Below are positions 23,155-34,212 of a stretch of DNA of 64,000 bases, piece after piece. Made by a program: the position numbers and the translations under genes. The stretch comes from Aradus depressus (Eukaryota; Arthropoda; Insecta; Hemiptera; Aradidae). The notes under the pieces are model-generated. The model ran no database searches. It saw nothing but the letters and a program-made list of their open reading frames with translations, and was not told the origin of the DNA. Numbering within the stretch: position 1 is the first letter of the stretch; every line of letters begins with the position of its first letter. The stretch covers positions 28,054,065 through 28,118,064 of the forward strand of contig OY759226.1 of NCBI GenBank assembly GCA_963662175.1. The letters are read 5' to 3'.

Positions 23155-23440
23155 TTCAATGTATCGATGTATATATCCCCCTCTCCTTTTGCAGATTTCG
23201 CTGAAAATAGACAGGTGTCGCCCTAATGTGGTTCTGGGTACACCTTTAAAATTTAGTGTTGATATATACATTATATCATATTCACACACACACACATACA
23301 CATACATACATACATACACAGAAAGGTCGGATATTTTTTTTTTTAATCAGAAGATCGAAAAACATGAAATTCCGATGAAAAGTCAACATCGAGTTTCTGA
23401 CACATTACATAAACTATATAATTTCGTGCAGCTCGGGAAG
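23155..23440. mobile_element. Family A element fragment with (CA)n
   Basis: TTTCGCTGAAAATAGACAGG, ATTTAGTGTTGATATATACA, an (AC/AT)n microsatellite and AAAGTCAACATCGAGTTTCT. Confidence 0.7.
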
Positions 23441-23524
23441 TAACATGTGAAAATGATTTCCAACATTTTTCCCAACGTTTCCCATCTAAAGTCTAAAATA
23501 AAAATCATATACCTACAGACATCA

Positions 23525-23932
23525 CGCAGTGTGAAATTTATGAGTTCAAGGTATTACAATCAAGGTATTATATGCCAATTGACAGCTGCCAAAACCCCGC
23601 GAAAATTTTTAAAAAATTTAATTTTTTTGTCTAAGTTTTTGTTAACGGATTTTTACAACTTAAATGAATGTTTTTTGGGTCCCTGATTACGAATTCAATA
23701 TTTATTTTAGCGAAAAGTGGTCCTAATGTTGTTATTTTGGCCTAAAGTGGTCCAAATTCAATATATTGGCTATTTTTGTCACTGGCATGTAATACCTTGA
23801 TTGTGAAACCCGCAGTTATCTGATAAAAAGCCAGCTTTCACAAATATTTTGCACCTAGTTTCATCCAAATTGATCAAAAATTGAGCGGGGGCTCGAATTT
23901 TGAAAATCAAAACTCATAAATTTCACACTGTG
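23525..23932. mobile_element. Transib-like MITE, copy 1 (left TIR partly deleted)
   Basis: Starts CGCAGTGTGAAATTTATGAG (one change from CACAGTG) and ends CTCATAAATTTCACACTGTG, between two CATCA duplications (23520-23524, 23933-23937). The interior matches the copy at 47391-47882. The left arm lost most of its inner TIR. Confidence 0.7.
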
Positions 23933-24107
23933 CATCATCGCTAAAATGTTCAAAACGTGTTCAGGGGAAACGTGAAATTCCGTTGAAAACTCGAGTTCGG
24001 ATTATTGTGCGATACAAAGGCATAAGAAAGTAAAAACGAGAATACACTTTTCTATAGCCATGTCTTAGTTTCTACATTTCTCATTTCTCTCGCCCGAATG
24101 TCAAACG

Positions 24108-24410
24108 GACATGCGTGCTTGCCTACTAAGCTCAAGTTCGCGGGTTCGAAACCGGTTTTTTTTATCTGGGAGGTAAAAGAAACTTTAAGTACACTGTCCT
24201 TCGGATGGGACGTTAAACGATGGTCCAGAGTCTGTGCGATGTCAGGTTATCATTAAAGACCCCTCTATACCTAAACCTGAATATACAAAATTTAGGACAC
24301 CCACTGTAAAGTGGGGCTCATGTCCACCAGAGCGACGAAAGAGGGCTCTGGTAGTAGGCGATATGACCTCGTACTTAAAGCCCAGGCATGAGTCACAATA
24401 ACTAACTAAC
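24108..24410 (+). mobile_element. SINE, near full length
   Basis: B box GGGTTCGAAACC, TATCTGGGAGGTAAAAGAAA, CCTTCGGATGGGACGTTAAA and CCAGGCATGAGTCACAATAA, followed by a (CTAA)n-like tail. Confidence 0.85.
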
Positions 24411-24919
24411 TTAAGCGATTGGAGCGATTTGAGGTAACGAATGTCAAATGGAACAGACGGCTTTGGTAGGAGAAATATGAGAGTCATCAAATCTAGTGTT
24501 GAACCAAAGTCAATAAGTGGGGGAAATGAGGAGAAGAGGGGGGCGTCGGTGATCCATCACCTGACGTCGGGACGGCAATGTGCTGGAGACGTCGGAACAG
24601 CATGACACAGGACTGATCATGGCAATCACACTCCAGCTCCAACTATCAGTATGGAGAAAGATACCTTTCAAAGTTAGGTCAAATCTTTTCAGGATTTTTT
24701 TTCATTTTCAGAAAAACTCCTACGTGGAAAAGGTAAATAAACTAATACAGTGGATGAAATGTCTTTTCGAAAGAGCCTTCTTTGGGTTTTGTGTTCGACG
24801 TCGTTCAAAAGGTATCTTTAAATTTATTGCTTCTATTTGGCGTCTTCTTAGCCGTAGAACACTGGAAATGGAGCCTATCTTCCAAGGAACTGTCAAACCA
24901 GGGTCTCTTTATAACATTG

Positions 24920-25220
24920 AGTATAGGGGAAGTGTTCGGTCAGAAATTCGATGCTAAGTTTACAGTAAAATTTCATGTTTTCCGAAAATTAAGAAAAAAA
25001 AAGAGAAAAATAGTTTCTGTGTCTGTGAACAATAACTTCCCGTAAAATAAATGTATCGATACGAAATTTTGTACGTAAATCCAACACCCCACAAAAGGAT
25101 CTTTCAGTTTTCGGCATCGGGCTCATCTTAAAAACCTTAAAAATCAGAAGGCATAGATGTGTCTGGGTAAGACACCTACTGATTTTCAACCAAATGGATT
25201 CTTTTTAAACGAAGAGGTGG
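24920..25220. mobile_element. Family A element, reverse orientation
   Basis: GTATAGGGGAAGTGTTCGGT, TGTATCGATACGAAATTTTG and CACCTACTGATTTTCAACCA. Confidence 0.75.
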
Positions 25221-25255
25221 AACTTGCCTCATTCCAGATTGAGGATATCATTTTG

Positions 25256-25450
25256 AGGACGCCAGTAGCTCAGTGGTATTCGTGCTTGCTTACTGATCTC
25301 AAGATTGCAGGTTTGGAACCCGGCTGAGTCCGTCCTTGGATGGGGACGTAAAGCGATGATCTCGAGCCTGTAAGATGTCAAGTACTCGTCAAAGAACCCT
25401 ACCCTAGGTGACCTCATAGTTGAAGCCCGGGCATGATTCAGAATAACTAT
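25256..25450 (+). mobile_element. SINE with A and B boxes, internally shortened
   Basis: A box TAGCTCAGTGG, degenerate B box GGTTTGGAACCC, then TCCGTCCTTGGATGGGGACG and GAAGCCCGGGCATGATTCAG. Confidence 0.85.
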
Positions 25451-27015
25451 CTAAGATCGCGACAACCGAGAACCTACTATTGCCGTACTCTCCGCATTTC
25501 TTACATCGGGGATTCTGCAACGCCAACTGACAGAACGTCCAATAGAGAGTGACATCGCAAAGAACCTGGTCGAAGCATTAGAAAAGTAGTGAGTGAGCTT
25601 CTTTTGGGGAACTCTCTTTGAAATATTTGCTGTACCAACCTGCAGTGAGCCAAGTTTCGGCTGCGTGCGTCGACTGACAACTTGAATGCGCTCTCCATGT
25701 CAGAAGAAAGTCAGAATGTAACCTTTAACATTGCACAGTCGGTTGGTGTTCCTCTGGACCCTCAGTTATTATTTTGCATATAACCTGTTATTCCAGATCG
25801 GTAGTTAGGTAAACCAAATTTAGTTTTTACTGTAATTCTAAATTTCCGTCCGAAAAAACATTTCTGTGGGCCTGATTAGAACAATTTTTGTAGATAATTT
25901 CGTTTCCTTTACTATTTTCGTATAACCATTTTTTATTATTATAATATAACCATAACCATTTATATTATAATATTCATATATATTATATTATTTATAATAT
26001 AAGCATTTTTTATTATTTTATAACCATTTTCGCTCTAGAACCAGTATATTTGGAAGAAAATATGTAATGTTGACTAATGAGCTATATTTTAGTAAATAGG
26101 GGAAATACTCAAGTATCCCTAGAAGAAATTTTTGTTTACTTTTTTTTTTAGGGAGAAGTAAGAGGGAAAGCCTCATTTATCCGGATAAGGATAGGAAAAA
26201 AAAAATAATAAGTTGAGGGGCCACCACATATAACTGGAGAGGTGTAATTAGTGAGAGAAGGTTGGAGGATGGACCTGTAAATCACAAAGGTGGGCTAAAA
26301 ACTCGGTCAGGAACCTTGGTCGATACTCGGCCACGCCCCCCCCCCCCCCCCCACCAGCCCACAAAACAGGGGCCCCCTCACAAAAAATATATAAAGGCAC
26401 CGAAAAATATATTAAAGAAAAAAAATATATAAAAAATAATTAGAAAGAAAGATAAAATTAAGAACCCATTTTCATATTCTGGGTTGAGATTATAAATGAC
26501 ACATTGCAATTTTTGTATTCCTGTTTGTATGCAAATTTGCCTTCCTGGATATTATATGTATGTATTTCTTAAATGGTGTATTAGACGGACTTCAATAATT
26601 AGTTGAAATGACAGAGAGAGGATGTCAAGATGCACGCAATCCTCAAAAACAATAACAACTGCCCGTTTAATAACTACATTGACACGAAACTTAATTTGAT
26701 AATTGAGATGTCCCGAAGAAGAAAGAGACAGCTCATGGTTCTCAGCCAAAGTGACCGATGGCGCGCGAGAACTTGTCGGATTGCCGTTGATGTGATTGGA
26801 GAAGGGCTGAGTTGCAATTAGGACAGGGTACCTCTCCCAGATGGCAGCTCCACCTGCTGCGCCCCAAGGCACCCCGGTGATATACAGAGTCCCGGTGTGC
26901 TCTACTCCCAGACATCCTAACATCCTACCTTCCAGGCCAACACAACACAGATAATGACTGTCTCTGGACAACCCATTATTTGCCCTCCAGCCTTTCCCCT
27001 TCCAAATAATATATT

Positions 27016-27017
<2 letters not shown>
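25451..27017. other. No gene recognised; AT-rich and C17 tract
   Basis: Includes an AT-only stretch near 25920-26010 and a run of C at 26336-26352. The short frame on the minus strand near 26552-26971 has no recognisable domain. Confidence 0.5.

Positions 27018-27058
<41 letters not shown>
27018..27058. repeat. Poly-T run (41)
   Basis: An uninterrupted T homopolymer that could be the poly-A tail of a minus-strand retro-insertion. No recognisable body is attached. Confidence 0.85.
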
Positions 27059-27334
27059 CTTTTTCTATTTTTCAATTCAATTTCAACTGACTCACACTTT
27101 AGAAGAAAGGTTTTTTGTGACTGATCTCAGTTTTCCAGGAAACGTAAGTTAATGTAAACTTGCAAGGACCGAATAAACTCTTGATTTTGCTGAAAACCAA
27201 TAGGCCGTAATTTTGGGCTTCTAAAATCTGGTGCACGCCCTCCTTAGGATGTGCAATGACAGATATTCGTTACTAAACTAAGTAGAGACGGGATATACCC
27301 CCCCCCCCCCCCCCCCCACCCCCCCCACCCCCTA

Positions 27335-27395
27335 ATGAAAGAGCGCTCTGGTAGTGGGCAATATGATATAGTTAAAGTCCGGGCATGAGTCACAA
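27335..27395 (+). mobile_element. SINE 3' fragment next to a C20 tract
   Basis: AAAGAGCGCTCTGGTAGTGG through AAGTCCGGGCATGAGTCACA, directly after the C-rich run at 27298-27332. Confidence 0.8.
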
Positions 27396-28199
27396 AAACA
27401 ATCAAACAGTCCAACATATGTATATGTGGACTTGAAGCGATCATACAGCTAAGACAGATTAAGACCATGCCCGGGCCTGGAGCTAAAAGATTCGGGAGCA
27501 CACAATTTTAAAATAAGTACAAACAAAGACATTTCGGAAGAATGGTGCGCTCTCGTTACTACACCTGTTCCCAGGCTACCAGTCTCGAGGCAAGGTGGCG
27601 GAGTGGGGGTAGCGAGTCAAGAAGTGGGGGTTTATCCATGTGGGAAGTTAGCTGAAACGTACAATACCTCTTCTACATTGCCACAATCAGCTAAGTAGTG
27701 GATACTAAACATTTTATATAGGTTCCTCTACAAAATAAAGTGTGGGGGGTAGAGCCTATATCCTATATCCCTTTTAAACCCGTTAACTCTAATTACTTCT
27801 CTAATCCAAGCCCTTGTTATCTGCTAAAATTATTATTAGTTTCTGTGGTGTTTTTAATGGGTTTTCACGGTCGAACATGAAGACCATTCCAGATAAACAG
27901 CCATTACAGAATCAGAAACGGAATATATGGCCTATGTACACATCATGGGCCTATGTACACATCATGGAGACCTCGATGGGTATGCAACAACCTTGCTAAC
28001 CTACCTCAAGACATTCGAGTCCCAATTCAAAACCATGACACATCATTGTATCTAGAAATATCGATCCCGCGAAAATATCGACAAGTATAAACATTTCGAC
28101 TAGAAATTTGTAAAATTCAACCATGATTAAAAAATACTGATTTTAGGCCAAATCGACCAAAATATGAACTTTATATGAGATAGTAAGATGTTGTGGACG

Positions 28200-28300
28200 A
28201 GATTTCTCATAGAAATAAAAGACGTTCTCTTCCCAGGTTTTCACAGCGTCATCAGTGGCACATGCCACTCGTACAGTGTAGAGGCTAAAGGACCAGCTGA
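28200..28300 (-). mobile_element. Fold-back family fragment with decayed ribozyme core
   Basis: Minus strand: CCA, CTGATGA (28249-28255 on the plus strand), C, GCTGTG, AAAA, CC, then TGG pairing with CCA. It is followed by TCTTTTATTTCTATGAGAAA, resembling the downstream part of the other copies. The stem II and U16.1 positions are degraded. Confidence 0.35.
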
Positions 28301-28774
28301 ATAAATCTTATGACAACATTGCGAGGGAGAGCGAAAACTTACTTATATTTCTCCAGGCACGCCTGGGACTCAACAGCGTTAAGCTCAATAAACTATTCCT
28401 CAATCTTATTTGACAAAATTCATAAAAATTCACAAAGTATAAAAATAGGTATTTAAAAAAATTATAATATTTTTGATTTATAAAGGGACGGTTGGGTTGG
28501 TTCGTTGTCGGCCCCTGTGAGAGAGGTACGTCTTGGAGAGGATGGTTACGAGGGAGCCCAGCCCCCGGCTTCTCAATGACAAGAGCCCCCCCCACCCCCT
28601 CCTCTACAAACCTGTAATCTTCATAATTTAGCGTTGGTCGGTCTGTGGACTGCCTGAGCCGAGTTCTGTAAAACACACCTCGTCTTCTCTCCCAAGGCTG
28701 TAACAACCTCCGATCACCAAGTCCACATGGTTGGTCCCTCACTCTCTTCTCTGCAGCGATGGCTTTCATCTTTT

Positions 28775-29330
28775 TGTATACTTCGATGTTTGGAAAGCTC
28801 GTTGGTCACTATCGTCAACATCGGTGCTGACCTATCGATGTCCCAACCCTATCTCCACCTCCCAAGCCTCTCTGCCTCTCCCTATATGACCAGGCAATGC
28901 CTCTTCTCTCTACATTGGTGTTCCTGTATACTTCGATGTTTGGACAGCTCGTTGGTAACTATTGTCAACATCGGTGCTGACCTATCGATGTCCGAACCCT
29001 ATCTCCAGCTCCCAAGCCTCTCTGCCTATCCCTATATGACCAGACAATGCCTCTTCTCTCTACATTGGTGTTACTGTATACTTCGATGTTTGGACAGCTC
29101 TTTGGTCACTATCGTCAACATCGGTGCTGACCTATCGATGTCCCAACCCTATCTCCAGCTCCCAAGCCTCTCTGCCTCTCCCTATATGACCAGGCAATGC
29201 CTCTTCTCTCTACATTGGTGTTCCTGTATACTTCGATGTTTGGACAGCTCGTTGGTCACTATCGTCAACATCGGTGCTGACTCTATCGATGTCCCAACCC
29301 TATCTCCAGGTCCCAAGCCCCCTCCCAGGC
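28775..29330. repeat. 150-bp tandem repeat, 3.7 copies
   Basis: The unit starts TGTATACTTCGATGTTTGGA, at 28775, 28925, 29075 and 29225, with few differences. The unit length is a multiple of three, so a frame of about 239 codons (28727-29446) stays open. Its repeat reads CILRCLDSSLVTIVNIGADL and so on, with no match I recognise. More likely a minisatellite than a gene. Confidence 0.9.
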
Positions 29331-29898
29331 AGGACCCCTCCACTTCTCCCTCGGCCTGTCCTGTCTCCCTTCTATCGACCACTTCATTTCGCCTTTCTTC
29401 TTTCATATATTACTTTTCAGGTCCACATTCCTCAAGAAACAAATAGTACTTACCTTTTATAATTGCTTCGCTCCTATCTTCTTTCAAGTAAAAGATAAAG
29501 CTCTCTCTCTGTAACATGCGTAATTACGAGCAGGGTCGGATCTATGGGGGGGGGGGGGGAGGGGGGGGGGGGCTGCTTGGGGTCTTGAAAAGTGTTACTC
29601 TTTCCAGGTTTCCACAATTTCAATACACAGCCTAAGCTATATATTTGTTTTTTTTTAATTTGTGATGATTAACTGAATTTATTAAGTAGCAAATTCCAAA
29701 TTCGAATACGATACATTATGAGGGTCCCGATTGAAATTGGACATACGAACAATCCAATGAATCTCCCCCTCCCCCCCCCCCCTCCTATAGAGATACGTCA
29801 TACGGTCAAATGGAAATTTGATTTATTTTGATTTTATTACATTTTTGGGTTTGATTATTAATCTCGAAAAGTTAACCGTTAAAGCGCTAATTTATTAG

Positions 29899-30036
29899 GG
29901 AAGAGAGTGGAGAGCGAAGAGCGGAGAGTGGAGAGCGAAGGGTGGAGAATAAAGAGCGAAGGGCGGAGAGTAGAGAGCGAAGGGCGAAGAGTGGAGAGCG
30001 AAGGACGAAGAGTGGAGAGCGAAGGGCGGAGAGCGG
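29899..30036. repeat. Purine-only GA-rich repeat
   Basis: Degenerate units of GAGAGTGGAGAGCGAAGGGC, nearly pure purine on the plus strand. Such tracts can form triplex DNA. Confidence 0.85.
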
Positions 30037-30339
30037 GACCTTGTCACAGGGAACATGACAGGGAAGAAAGGAATTATTAATAACCTGGAGTTAGCTCCAG
30101 CTCAGTCTGTCACATTCCTGAGGGATGTCCAGTTTCCAGCCTCCACTACCAGGAGTGCTGTCACTTCCAGGGAGTCTCCGCTCTCTGGCTCTTCCAGTAC
30201 GACTTAATTAGAACAACCAGGAATGAGACTGTCAGAGCTGGACATTCGGGATAGCTTGTAGACATATTGCTGTGAACTTTCATGAGCACGCACTCCTGAT
30301 TGAGTTTGTTGTTTTATATGAATGGTGAGAGTTAATACG

Positions 30340-30800
30340 AAGTATAGGGGAAGTTATGTAACCAGCCACAACTTAAAAGTTAAGTTCTCAACGGAATTTT
30401 TTTTATATTTTCTGACTATAACACCACGTTACACACAATTGAATAAATTAAAATGTGCTATTTGTTTGTGTGTCTGTGAACTCCCGACAATATATCGATA
30501 CACGATAGCTGAATCGGCTTATAGGAAGGGAGGAGGAGGGGGCTTATGTTCAAAAATCCTAATAACTGCCGATGTTATGATGTATCGATTTAGAACACAA
30601 TAACGACGATACTTCTTGATTTTTGTTCAACTCAGAAACCCTAATAACAACTGTCGATGTTACGAATATACCAACACGAAGTCCGAAGTCCCTGAGTGAG
30701 GCACCTGTTGATTTACAACCATTATCTAAGTTTGTGTCAGAGGTGTTAATTCGAGCTAGGGACGTACTATGCCGGCGATTCACTGATGCCTCTTTTTTTT
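30340..30800. mobile_element. Family A element, reverse orientation
   Basis: GTATAGGGGAAGTTATGTAA, then TGTGAACTCC, AATCGGCTTATAGGAAGG, CCTAATAACTGCCGATGT and ACTATGCCGGCGATTCACTG near the outer end. Confidence 0.75.
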
Positions 30801-30990
30801 GTTTTACTGTAAACACTCAATGACAAGATAATTGCTAAATCCTGTCTCAATGTCACGAACTTGCCCGGGCGACAAGGTTGCAATGTTTGAACATTGTCAT
30901 GCAACATTTTGATAACGTGTACGAATGTTAAATACAATAAGACTGCAATGCATTCACTTTGGTCTCTAATGCACCAGTTTCATGACCTCA

Positions 30991-31070
30991 TTCAAGGTTT
31001 TTACCTCTCAGATTGAATAGCTAAGAGCCTCGGCTCGATTTGGAACTCGCGATCCTGAGCTCATTGGACT
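30991..31070 (-). mobile_element. SINE head, degenerate
   Basis: AGAGCCTCGGCTCGATTTGG and CTCGCGATCCTGAGCTCATT, the minus-strand head with a decayed B box. Confidence 0.55.
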
Positions 31071-31198
31071 CCATATGTAAAGATAAAATAAAGATTCTGG
31101 TTGAATTAACAAAAATTGTCGAGGAATAAGTAGAGAAAACAGGTGGGCTTTGTCGTACGATGATAGTTAACCGTAAGTTAGGAACTTAGTTATTTTGA

Positions 31199-31440
31199 CA
31201 CATGCCCGGACTTCAACTACGAGGGACAGCGTGCTCAACGTTGTTTTCCTTCTCTTGGCTAAGGGTCTTTAACGAGTACCTGACGTCTAACAAGTTCGTC
31301 ACCATCCCTTAGAGTCCGGTCCGAAGGACGACGTGCTCAAGGTTTTTTTCCTTCTCTTGGCTAAGGGTCTTTAACAAGTACCTAACGTCTAACAAGTTCG
31401 TCACCATCACTTAGAGTTCGGTCCGAAGGACGACGTGCGA
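31199..31440 (-). repeat. SINE body, tandemly duplicated (102-bp unit x2)
   Basis: CATGCCCGGACTTCAACTAC is followed by two copies of a unit starting GTGCTCAA at 31231 and 31333. Each unit is the SINE segment TCTTTAACGAGTACCTGACG through GTCCGAAGGACGACGTGC. Confidence 0.8.
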
Positions 31441-31924
31441 TCCTGAGCTCATTAGACACCATATGTAATGATAAAATAAGTTTCCGTTTAGTTCGAACTA
31501 ATTTTATCAAGACAATATTACATAGGTGGGCTTTTCATAAATTTTCTGAAAAATACCTTAGGACAGCAATGTCGGTAGCAACCAGAAACGATGATAGTCA
31601 ACCATAGACAGATTTAGATATATTGGAAGGGTTATTGTGTACACCTAGGGACCTAAGCATCGCTCACCGTAGCACGGATAATACTAGCTCGGGTGACCAC
31701 CGTTGCACGGGTTATAATTATTAATCACGATGACCACCGTTGCTCGCTCTTAATTTAGTTTTCATACCAAAACCATAAACAACATTGCCTTTTTCCGGGA
31801 TTTGTCTGTATGCCTAATAGTGAATAATTGAAAATTTCAGTCATGAATGTATTGTCGAAGATACCTAGAAACCGCATGAGACATATTATGGGAAACATTC
31901 AAAATTCCCCGGGCAACGTCAGGT

Positions 31925-32110
31925 AGTACTGCTAGTTTTAAATAAATAAAATAACCTTAATTTTTTCGAATATAATTTTTTTATATGAAATTTATACAAA
32001 ACTACCTGTTTCAGGATTACTTCATCGTCAGGTTTATAACTAAAAAGAGATCACATGATGTGGAAGGTCTGTGGTGTTACTTTTTTCTGTGTCAGCAGAT
32101 AAATTTAAAA
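31925..32110 (-). mobile_element. Fold-back/retrozyme-like fragment
   Basis: Holds a minus-strand ribozyme-like core (31999-32035) followed by TTTGTATAAATTTCATATAA and ATTCGAAAAAATTAAGG, AT-rich as in related copies. Outer limits are approximate. Confidence 0.5.
31999..32035 (-). ncRNA. Hammerhead-ribozyme-like core 4
   Basis: Minus strand: AAAC, CTGACGA, T, a weak stem II region, GAAA, CAGG, UA, then GTTT pairing with AAAC (4 bp). CCTG-AAA-CAGG can itself pair across GAAA. Confidence 0.4.
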
Positions 32111-32635
32111 TTGCAAATTTAATTGGATTATATCGATGTAGCTGTTCCTTGTATTGTTATCTTTTTCTATAAGGTGTTCTTTTATACCGAGTCTTGTACG
32201 CTTCATATACGTTATGCAGAGCATTCGCAGACATTTTCTGTTTTCAGAGATGTTATGTCGTATAGCAACTGCGCTTTGTTGAAAAAGCTCATCAGCTTAC
32301 TTCTATCAGTGTAGGGGATAACGGAGGATTCCAAGATGGTCCAGAAGTTCTCTGGAGAACTAAGATTAGCGCTCAGGAAATAAGAACCACAGCACTTTGG
32401 ATAATAAGCAACAATTGAGTATTAAGGAAGACACAAGTATTAACAAATACTTTGCATTAGTTCAAAATGATCATTCTAAACAGAATGAATCCTTCCTTCG
32501 CTCTTTCTTTTATTTAGAAAAGTAATATGAAGAGCAAACATTCAAACCGTGTTTTCTCCAAAAAAGAAAAAAAATGAGTTAGTGATTTTTCTTTGAACTC
32601 AACATTAAATGGTACAAAAATATACTATTATTTTC

Positions 32636-32986
32636 GAGGGCGCCGGTAGCTCAGTGGTATGCGTGCTTGACTTCTGAGCTCAAGGTCGTGGGTTCGTAGC
32701 CCGACCGAGGCCCTTAGTTTATTTTATCTGGGAGGTAAAATAAACTTAAGCACGCCGTCCTTCGGATGGGACGTTAAGCGATGGTCCCGAGCCTGTACGA
32801 TGTCAGGTACTCGTTAAAGACCCCTACCCACGATGAATAAAAATTTAGGGTAGGCAAAATTTAGGACTCCAACAGTAGAGTCGGGCTCATGTCCACCAGA
32901 GTGACGAATGAGCGCTCTGGTAGTAGGCGATATGACCTCGTAGTTAAAGCCCGGGCATGAGTCATAAAACCTAACCTAACCTAACC
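32636..32986 (+). mobile_element. Full-length tRNA-derived SINE with 13-bp target duplication
   Basis: Flanked by TACTATTATTTTC at 32623-32635 and 32987-32999. It starts GAGGGCGCCGGTAGCTCAGT; A box TAGCTCAGTGG, B box GGGTTCGTAGCCC (altered). The body holds CCGTCCTTCGGATGGGACGT and GAGCGCTCTGGTAGTAGG, and the 3' tail is CCTAACCTAACCTAACC. Transcribed by RNA polymerase III in principle; it needs a partner LINE to move. Confidence 0.95.
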
Positions 32987-33099
32987 TACTATTATTTTCA
33001 ACCAAAACAAGTTTTATCCCATTATAAACCTATTTAGAAAATTCAGGTTTCATTCCAAAAGTGTTTCCTCCAGAGCCAGTCTTCAGTCAAACAGTGATT

Positions 33100-33180
33100 C
33101 CTCCAGCCAGCCAATCAGAGCTTGTTGTTACTGGTCACGTGACCCAGCCATTACCTGTGTTTCTAGTGTTTCAGAGGATA
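33100..33180 (+). promoter_or_regulatory. Possible promoter-like cluster (CCAAT, E-box)
   Basis: CCAGCCAATCAGAGC is a CCAAT-type box, and 15 bp on is the perfect palindrome GGTCACGTGACC (E-box of USF/MITF type). I see no gene start nearby, so this is a motif coincidence or an unannotated first exon. Confidence 0.25.
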
Positions 33181-34212
33181 TGTTATTGTTTGTTTGGTGC
33201 TATGTTGGTTTGTTTATTTTAGAGCGGTGTGCTTTTACCTAAGTTTTTATTAGTTATTAATTTAGGAATGGAAGAAACAATAGATGGTGTATTAGTGAGC
33301 ACTGGAAATTGTGGAACGATTTTTCACTTTATTTTATAATTACATAATCAGTTTTGTTCTGTTAATAATTAGTTGTATTCCGTTAAAAAATGTTATAGTA
33401 ACAATATGTGAGTTCCAATCTTTTTCATTCATAAAGTGTTTTATCCACATTGGAAACATTCAAAACATGTTTCCTCCTCTGAGTTCGGTCAAAACGTGAT
33501 TTATCCAAATTTCAAATGAATTTTACTAATTAATTGCAAGTTCATTAGGTAAAGTACGCCTACAAATCTTCCTAGAAACCAGTAATACAACTAAACAAAC
33601 GATAATTAGGGTCTAAAACAAGTTATTTCTTAATTTATTAGTTTTTTGTGTTTCCTGAAATATTGTATCCGAAGGAGAAAACATGGTTTGAATGTTTGCT
33701 CCTCATATATGTAAATAGAATATTGGGATCCTTTCATCCCTCTGGATGTGTCTAAATTCACGGATGGATGGACAAAGGACACGTAAAGAAGGAAATAATA
33801 ATAAAGATATGAAAGAAGAAAGGGCAAAGGACAGGATGGCATCAATATAGAGGAGAAAAGTTATATTGTGGGTTGGTGGAGGATTTGTGGGGGTATTAAG
33901 GAGGGGGGGTAAGATAAAAGGAAAGCAGAGAGCTGGTAAGCTGAGGGAGGGGCAGTCGGGGGATTTGCATGTCGGGAGGGCTTTAAGCTTAGCCAAGCGA
34001 ACCGTAGCTGAACCATCCGGACGGCACTCCCTGGCTACCGGGCAGCACCACATCATCAACTTCTCCTTACGTCAAATGTCTGCCAAAATAACACCCACCA
34101 TGGGCTTAGGGTCATCTGTTGGCTAAAATAGGGGGAAAAGGGAGTTTTGGTATATTCTAGGGAAATAGACAAGAATGTGTTTGACGAAAATAAATATATA
34201 GTTAATTATTTT
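33181..34212. other. No gene recognised
   Basis: AT-rich, then a purine-rich stretch (33880-33970). Short open frames on both strands carry no recognisable domain. Confidence 0.45.

Noticed and set aside
24580..24957. 125-codon frame
   Set aside because: No domain or compositional support, and it runs into family A sequence.
26552..26971. 139-codon minus-strand frame
   Set aside because: Chance length for this composition; no motif.
28308..28769. 153-codon minus-strand frame
   Set aside because: No recognisable motif, and it overlaps the start of the 150-bp repeat.
33866..34126. 86-codon glycine-rich frame and its antisense
   Set aside because: Driven by a purine-rich low-complexity stretch.
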